From the NCBI RefSeq assembly GCF_000485795.1, contig NZ_AXZL01000070.1, positions 101,681 to 165,680 of the forward strand: a stretch of DNA of 64,000 bases, in the 5' to 3' direction. The notes below the pieces were generated by a model that saw only the letters and a program-made list of their open reading frames with translations, searched no databases and had not been told where the DNA came from. This document shows positions 58,831-64,000 of the stretch, one piece after another. Within the stretch, counting starts at the first letter, position 1. Each line of letters starts with the position of its first letter. Both the position numbers and the translations under genes were made by a program. This DNA comes from Shewanella decolorationis S12. Lineage in GTDB: Bacteria > Pseudomonadota > Gammaproteobacteria > Enterobacterales > Shewanellaceae.

Positions 58831-60126
58831 CTATTGCCCCTTCGTGGGCAGAGGCACCGCGTCGTATTCCGCCGCTTCAGCCTGAGCTTTTACCGTCATC
58901 GGCAATAATTTAGTCGCCAAGAGATAAATCAGCGGCAATAAACCGATAAAACCCCAATAACTACTGAGTTGCTGCGCCAGCGTCGGCCACGCCGCACCAT
59001 AGCTCACCACGCTGACATGGGACTCAATATAATGGCTCGATGGCATGATGAGTCGCCACCACTGAGCGAGTTGCGGCATTTCATGGGTGGGAAAAGTAAT
59101 TCCCATAAAGGCGAAGGCTGGCGCAAACAGCGCTGTACAAAAACTGATGACCCGCGCGCTATCGCGCATCAGCACAAAGATAAACAACACTAGGCTCCAC
59201 ACCACCAGTAGCATAATCAACTGGGCAAACAGCAGCAGCGCTAAACTGCCCGCAAAAGGCAAAGCCAAATACAGATACAACCAAGCGAGGATAAACCCGC
59301 CTTGCAGCATCAATATCGGAGTAAACAACAGAATTTTAGCCAACACCTTAGGCCAAAAATGCTCGGTCAATCGATTGGAGATCCCCTCCTCTGACTGCGC
59401 GGCATTAAGGTGCAACTCGCGATTTAAGCTGTTGGCCATCACCAACATAGATAATAGCTGCCACAGCGCGACCAATACCGGCGGCACTAAAAAACCTATG
59501 TAGTTGTTATTACGGTTAAACAGCGCGGTGGTTTGGCTCTTTACTGGGCTTAAATTCACCGCGACTTGGGATTTCGGCGTGCCCGTCATCAGCTGTTTTA
59601 TGCCAGCGACCTGTAACAGCCCATCGCCTAGACTCAACTGAATTTGGCTCGACAGCAGCTTACCCACCAGCAAAAACTGGCTGTTGTAACGCACATCGAT
59701 TGTTGGTTTATGGCCGGTGAGTAAATCCTTTTTCATATCATGGGGAAATACCACCACGGCATAGACCTGCGCCTGCTGCATGGCCGCGACGGCCGAAGAA
59801 AGATCGGTAAAACTTCGCGGCTCAGTCACAGGGTTGGCTTTGAGTTGACGGGTCAACATTCGGCTCAACTGGCTGTGGTCTTGGTCAACAATCGCCACGG
59901 GTAATTGCCGTGGTAACCCAGCACTAAATAGCCACCAGAGACACAAGATGCCCAGCATCGGGATGTAACTGATAAGGGCCAGTTGCCAAGGATCGCGCCA
60001 TAGCGCCCTAAGCTCACGCCGCACTAATGCAATGATACCTGAAGATGCAGGATGCGCCGCATTCTGAGCCTTATTCAACGGCTTAGACTCGCGCAAATGC
60101 GTTTGCTCGCTCGGTGACTTGGCCAC
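58831..60126 (-). CDS. ABC-2 type permease, first of pair
   Basis: 431 residues, same layout as the next gene: cytoplasmic N-terminal ~35 residues, helix, periplasmic domain (VAIVDQDHSQLSRMLTRQLKANP), then five helices (LVPPVLVALWQLLSMLVMANSLNREL). No nucleotide-binding domain. Lies 6 bp after the HlyD gene. Confidence 0.8.
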   Translation of the reverse strand: MAKSPSEQTHLRESKPLNKAQNAAHPASSGIIALVRRELRALWRDPWQLALISYIPMLGILCLWWLFSAGLPRQLPVAIVDQDHSQLSRMLTRQLKANPVTEPRSFTDLSSAVAAMQQAQVYAVVVFPHDMKKDLLTGHKPTIDVRYNSQFLLVGKLLSSQIQLSLGDGLLQVAGIKQLMTGTPKSQVAVNLSPVKSQTTALFNRNNNYIGFLVPPVLVALWQLLSMLVMANSLNRELHLNAAQSEEGISNRLTEHFWPKVLAKILLFTPILMLQGGFILAWLYLYLALPFAGSLALLLFAQLIMLLVVWSLVLFIFVLMRDSARVISFCTALFAPAFAFMGITFPTHEMPQLAQWWRLIMPSSHYIESHVSVVSYGAAWPTLAQQLSSYWGFIGLLPLIYLLATKLLPMTVKAQAEAAEYDAVPLPTKGQ

Positions 60127-60131
60127 AATGG

Positions 60132-61106
60132 TTACTCAGCACTGAGCAGCACAGACATACCGACACGCAGATCGGGGATCGGCGCAGTTGGGCGCAGCTC
60201 TACCTCGAAGGTGCGCATATCAAAATCGTGGCCACTTTCGGTTGAACGCCAAGTCGCAAAGTCGCCCATCACGCTAATATGGGTGACGGTGAACTCCACG
60301 GTTTTATCTAGCGCGGGAATGGTTAATGGCAGTTTGTCGCCCTTTTTAAAACGTTTTAGCTGATCTTCACGCACTTGGAATACCGCCCAAGCGTCCTGCA
60401 TGTCGATAAGGCTGACCACTGGAAAGCCACTCGGTGCTAACTCTCCCGCTTGCAACAATACTTCGCTGATTTCCCCAGACTTAGGTGCGCGCATTTGGCT
60501 GTCGGCCATAATGGCGCTGACTTCTTTCACCGCCCCTTCGGCCATACGAGCGTTACCCGCCGCCGCGGCTTTGGTTTCGACCCGCGCGCCTTCTTCGGCC
60601 ATTTGATACATAGCTAACGCCGCTTGTTCTGTGTACTTGGCCGCTTGCCACTGGGTAAAGGCTTCATCACGTTTTTGTCTTGCGGCAACCCCTTCGTTGA
60701 AGAGATTTTCCACTCGGGTATAGGTGGTTTTCGCCAGCGTTGCCGCCGCTTGCGCCTTGAGCCATTGTTCCTTAGCCGCCATCACCTCTTGGGTGCGGGC
60801 GCCGTTATTCGCTTCCTGTTGCAACGCCTTAGCCGCATCTCGGCCGCCTTCGGCCTGCATCAACTTGGCATCTAACTCTGGGCTATGAATGGCAAACAAC
60901 AAATCACCTTCGCTGACGCTATCGCCACGGCGCACAAGCACTTGCTCTACCCGCCCAGGTACTTTGGAGGATACGTTATATTCACGGGCTTCAATTTGCC
61001 CCTGTAATAGACTCGGCTGCGGGCTGTAAGCCAGTTTGAGCCCATAGGCTAAGATAAGGCCTAATGCGACCAACGCCGTTAGGGCAAGAATTCTGTTAGC
61101 GCGCAT
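60132..61106 (-). CDS. HlyD-family membrane fusion protein
   Basis: 324 residues with one N-terminal membrane anchor, biotinyl-lipoyl half (REYNVSSKVPGRVEQVLVRRGDSVSEGDLLFAIHSPELDAKL), a coiled coil and barrel. ATG 61106 with AGGAG upstream overlaps the TolC-type gene's end by 11 bp. Links the permeases to the outer-membrane channel. Confidence 0.85.
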   Translation of the reverse strand: MRANRILALTALVALGLILAYGLKLAYSPQPSLLQGQIEAREYNVSSKVPGRVEQVLVRRGDSVSEGDLLFAIHSPELDAKLMQAEGGRDAAKALQQEANNGARTQEVMAAKEQWLKAQAAATLAKTTYTRVENLFNEGVAARQKRDEAFTQWQAAKYTEQAALAMYQMAEEGARVETKAAAAGNARMAEGAVKEVSAIMADSQMRAPKSGEISEVLLQAGELAPSGFPVVSLIDMQDAWAVFQVREDQLKRFKKGDKLPLTIPALDKTVEFTVTHISVMGDFATWRSTESGHDFDMRTFEVELRPTAPIPDLRVGMSVLLSAE

Positions 61107-62517
61107 TGATAGTCTCCTGCGATTGAGCGCCTGTGGCACTGCGACCGATAAATTCATCTAATTGACCACTGATGGCCATTAATCTGGCATAGGCTTGCAC
61201 ATAGCGATAACTGGCACCGAGCTGCTGGGTTTTAACGGCGCTCAGTTTTAATTCGGCATCGACCCTGTCGATAGAAGTCGAAAGCCCTTGATTAAAGGCG
61301 ATTTCCCTTAAACGCAGGTTTTCGCTGGCCAGTTCGAGTGAGGTATTCAGCGCCTTAACCTCTTCCTCGGCCTGTAATAACTGACGGTAACTTTGGTCGA
61401 GCAACAAACTTAAGTCTTGGCGGGTCTGCGCCTTAGTGTAACGGGCTTGCAGCAAGGCACTCTTAGCCGCTTCCACTTTACCGCTGCGGCCATCGCGGCT
61501 CAGCAAGGGCACTTTTACGCCGACACCGACCATCCAGTCCGGCTCCACCTTAGAAAACAAGCTGTCATCTTCGTATAAGGTGTAATTACCAAAGAGGAAC
61601 ACCGTTGGGTGGTATTTCCCTTTCTCTAAGGAAACCAAGCCATTCGCCTGCGCCTCTTTAGCCTCAAGCAGTTTAAGTGCGGGATGCTGGCTCAAGGTCA
61701 CTTGGGTCAAATCCCCCAATGAAGGCGCCTGTGGCAGCACAAACAGTGGCGAGTTAGTGCTGACATCACTCAGTTGCAACATGCGCGATAGGGCGATCAC
61801 GGCCATTTCATGTTGACGGCGGGCGCTGCCTAAATTGACCTTAGCGTTATCTAAGGCAACTTGAGCATTAAGGCGCTCGACCTTAGCGATTTGTCCTTCG
61901 CGTTCCAGCGCTAGCGCATGGTCAACGTGCTTAGTTAAGGAAGCCACCAGCTCGGTTTGGGTGCTGACGAGGGATTGAGTCACATCGACGGCATAATAAC
62001 GGTCAACTAACTGAGTGAATAAGTCGCGGGTCGCTAACTGTAATTCCTGTTGCTTCTCGGCCACCATGGCGGCGTGAATGCCTTGAGCCGCGGTGATCTG
62101 GCCGCCGGTATAAATCGGCCACATCGCCTGTAAGCTGGCGCGAAAAATATCTTGCTCGGTAAAGGGCGTGACAAATAATGAACCCGGAATACTCGCCAAG
62201 GCACCACCGAGTGCGGGTGGCAAGGTCGCAGGGTCAAGCGAGGCTAAGGGGTTGAGATCCCTTAAATCTAATTCGATTGGTTTTTCGAGGTGGGTATAAC
62301 TGCCATTCAGGCTGAGGGACGGCAGATTTAAACTTTCGCCAGCCTCTTGTTCGCCCTTGGCGCGATTCACCTCTTGGGATTGGGCCTGGAGTTTATCGCT
62401 CACCTTAAGCACTTGCTGCCAAGCCTCAGTAAAGCTACTGGGCTGGGCATTCGCCGCTAACGGCAATAGCGAGGGCAAAGGCAATAAACACAGCCATGCC
62501 AAACGTGATAGTTTCAT
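61096..62517 (-). CDS. TolC-family outer membrane channel
   Basis: 473 residues. Signal peptide ending ANA, internal duplicated coiled-coil/beta pattern (SFTEAWQQVLKVSDKLQAQSQEVNRAKGEQEAGESLNLPSLSLNGSYTHLEKP). First gene of a four-gene exporter operon (TolC, HlyD, ABC-2, ABC-2). A 16-bp palindrome overlaps the leader. Start ATG 62517 preceded by AGAGGTG. Confidence 0.85.
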   Translation of the reverse strand: MKLSRLAWLCLLPLPSLLPLAANAQPSSFTEAWQQVLKVSDKLQAQSQEVNRAKGEQEAGESLNLPSLSLNGSYTHLEKPIELDLRDLNPLASLDPATLPPALGGALASIPGSLFVTPFTEQDIFRASLQAMWPIYTGGQITAAQGIHAAMVAEKQQELQLATRDLFTQLVDRYYAVDVTQSLVSTQTELVASLTKHVDHALALEREGQIAKVERLNAQVALDNAKVNLGSARRQHEMAVIALSRMLQLSDVSTNSPLFVLPQAPSLGDLTQVTLSQHPALKLLEAKEAQANGLVSLEKGKYHPTVFLFGNYTLYEDDSLFSKVEPDWMVGVGVKVPLLSRDGRSGKVEAAKSALLQARYTKAQTRQDLSLLLDQSYRQLLQAEEEVKALNTSLELASENLRLREIAFNQGLSTSIDRVDAELKLSAVKTQQLGASYRYVQAYARLMAISGQLDEFIGRSATGAQSQETINAR

Positions 62518-62526
62518 TAACACCTC

Positions 62527-62542
62527 TAGAGTAGTTACTCTA
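62527..62542 (-). promoter_or_regulatory. Palindrome at the exporter operon leader
   Basis: TAGAGTA-GT-TACTCTA, 7-bp arms, ending 10 bp upstream of the TolC-type start. Candidate operator (TetR/LuxR-type size), regulator not in the window. Confidence 0.5.
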
Positions 62543-62662
62543 ATTTCCTTTGCAAATGATAACATCCATCATGGAAGGCGGCTAGAACCCACAACCGGAA
62601 GTGTAAGATGGGTTCTAAAATAAGCACTTAGCTAGTTAACGTAGGAGCTTCTAGCTCTCGCT

Positions 62663-64000
62663 TTATGCAGTACCGCCTACAGTCAGCTTATCGAGCTTAA
62701 GGGTCGGTTGACCGACACCCACAGGCACGCTTTGACCATCCTTACCACACACACCAACGCCCTTATCTAGGGCCATGTCGTTACCCACCATGGAAATCTG
62801 GCTCATGGCTTCTGGACCATTACCAATCAGGGTAGCGCCCTTAATCGCTTGAGTCACTTCACCATTTTCAATCAGATAGGCTTCAGAAGCGGAGAACACG
62901 AACTTGCCCGAGGTGATATCCACCTGACCGCCACCAAAGTTAGGCGCATAAATGCCCTTCTTCACTGACTTGATGATCTCGCTCGGGTCTGACTCGCCAG
63001 CCGTCATATAAGTGTTGGTCATGCGAGGCATAGGCAAATGCGCATAGGATTCACGGCGACCATTCCCCGTCGGTGCCAAGCCCATCAGGCGAGCGTTTAA
63101 TTTATCCTGCATATAGCCTTTAAGAATACCGTCTTCGATTAACACGGTTCTCTGGGTTTGTACGCCTTCATCATCGATGCTCAGTGAGCCACGGCGATTC
63201 GCGAGCGTACCATCGTCCACCACAGTCACGAGCTTCGAAGCCACTTGCTCGCCGATCATGCCACTAAAGGCGCTGCTGCCCTTGCGGTTAAAGTCACCTT
63301 CTAGACCATGACCCACGGCCTCGTGCAGCAATACGCCCGGCCAACCATTACCTAGTACCACAGGCATTTCTCCGGCGGGCGCATCGATGGCATTGAGGTT
63401 AACTTGTGCCTGACGCACCGCTTCACGGGCGAAGGCAAAGCACATCGGCAAACTGGTTTCATCATTCACCATAAACACGCTGTAATCGTGACGACCACCG
63501 CCACCGGCGCTGCCACGCTCACGCTTGCCATTTTCTTCTAAAATGACGCTGCAATTAAAGCGCACTAACGGGCGAATATCGGCGGCCAAAGTGCCGTCAC
63601 TGGCGGCAACCAGAATTTCTTCATGCACACCCGCGAGGCTTATCACCACTTGGATAATGCGGCTGTCCAAGCTACGAATATAGGCATCGGCCTCTTTCAG
63701 CAGGTTGATTTTTTTCACTTCCTCCATGGCGGCGATAGGGTCGAGACTATCGTACAGCGCCAAGGCTTGTTGACGTTTGAAAGCCTGCACCTTGGCCTGC
63801 TCACCCGCCCCTGCAATACCACGCGCCGCCTCGGCCGCAGCGCTTAATGCCGCAGGCGTAATATCATCGGCATAGGCAAAACCGGTTTTCTCGCCGCTGA
63901 TGGCACGCACACCGACACCACGCTCGATATGGAAGCTACCATCTTTAATAATGCCATCTTCGAGCACCCAAGATTCGTGGCGACTGCCCTGGAAATAGAG
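62663..64000 (-). CDS. tldD: TldD metalloprotease, 5' end beyond window
   Basis: 445 residues visible; the frame stays open to the window edge, so about 35 N-terminal residues are missing. Zinc motif [11 protein letters not shown] (HExxxH type), [11 protein letters not shown], and the C-terminal [24 protein letters not shown] ending identify TldD. Works as a heterodimer with PmbA (50669-52012). Confidence 0.95.
   Translation of the reverse strand, partial: LYFQGSRHESWVLEDGIIKDGSFHIERGVGVRAISGEKTGFAYADDITPAALSAAAEAARGIAGAGEQAKVQAFKRQQALALYDSLDPIAAMEEVKKINLLKEADAYIRSLDSRIIQVVISLAGVHEEILVAASDGTLAADIRPLVRFNCSVILEENGKRERGSAGGGGRHDYSVFMVNDETSLPMCFAFAREAVRQAQVNLNAIDAPAGEMPVVLGNGWPGVLLHEAVGHGLEGDFNRKGSSAFSGMIGEQVASKLVTVVDDGTLANRRGSLSIDDEGVQTQRTVLIEDGILKGYMQDKLNARLMGLAPTGNGRRESYAHLPMPRMTNTYMTAGESDPSEIIKSVKKGIYAPNFGGGQVDITSGKFVFSASEAYLIENGEVTQAIKGATLIGNGPEAMSQISMVGNDMALDKGVGVCGKDGQSVPVGVGQPTLKLDKLTVGGTA

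Overview
The window reads as chromosome of a Shewanella-type gammaproteobacterium. Grounds: a very high density of c-type cytochromes and molybdoenzymes, a psrABC (polysulfide/thiosulfate reductase) operon, a sulfite dehydrogenase plus cytochrome cluster, a TsdA/TsdB-like thiosulfate dehydrogenase pair, gammaproteobacterial markers (metJ-controlled metB-metL-metF, rimO, arfA, pmbA/darP, tldD) and moderate GC. Species was not determined and no search was run.

Layout. 0-4.3 kb is accessory DNA. Two modules each pair a REP-associated transposase (one full, one remnant) with a small unknown ORF, an integron attC-like site and a shared 60-bp tail; a mosaic tandem duplication sits between them. 4.6-11.3 kb: NifX-like and DUF134 proteins, a ModF-like double ABC ATPase, an exported catalase-peroxidase (KatG), DUF2999, a lipoprotein and a CMD/AhpD-like protein. 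11.5-16.8 kb: a TonB-dependent (heme-type) receptor and a sulfite dehydrogenase/cytochrome operon. 16.96-19.77 kb: island 1, bounded by inverted ~300-bp repeats and holding two attC-bearing gene cassettes without an integrase. 19.9-26.5 kb: TsdA/TsdB-like cytochromes, a MarR-HlyD-FUSC efflux operon and a chemoreceptor. 26.5-31.8 kb: methionine regulon with MetJ boxes. 31.9-37.6 kb: TauE-like exporter, psrABC and a Qnr-like pentapeptide protein. 38.3-39.5 kb: purC. 39.56-41.99 kb: island 2, bounded by the same inverted repeats and carrying a retron (structured RNA, 54-aa membrane-like peptide, HTH protein, retron reverse transcriptase). 42.1-64 kb: mostly core genes (methyltransferase, EAL protein, SIMPL protein, rimO, arfA, solute-binding protein, metal-type TonB receptor, pmbA, darP, Ig-like lipoprotein, APC permease, a TolC/HlyD/two-permease exporter, tldD running off the edge).

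How it works together. Sulfur chemistry recurs across the window: sulfite oxidation, thiosulfate/tetrathionate conversion, polysulfide reduction, a putative sulfite/organosulfur exporter and methionine synthesis. The strongest candidates for an under-described system are (i) the retron with its small membrane peptide and HTH partner, and (ii) the inverted-repeat boundary element that encloses two unrelated cargos, retron and integron cassettes, and contains hairpins whose stems change in a compensatory way around a fixed CATCCATG-type core. No rRNA, complete tRNA or CRISPR array was seen.
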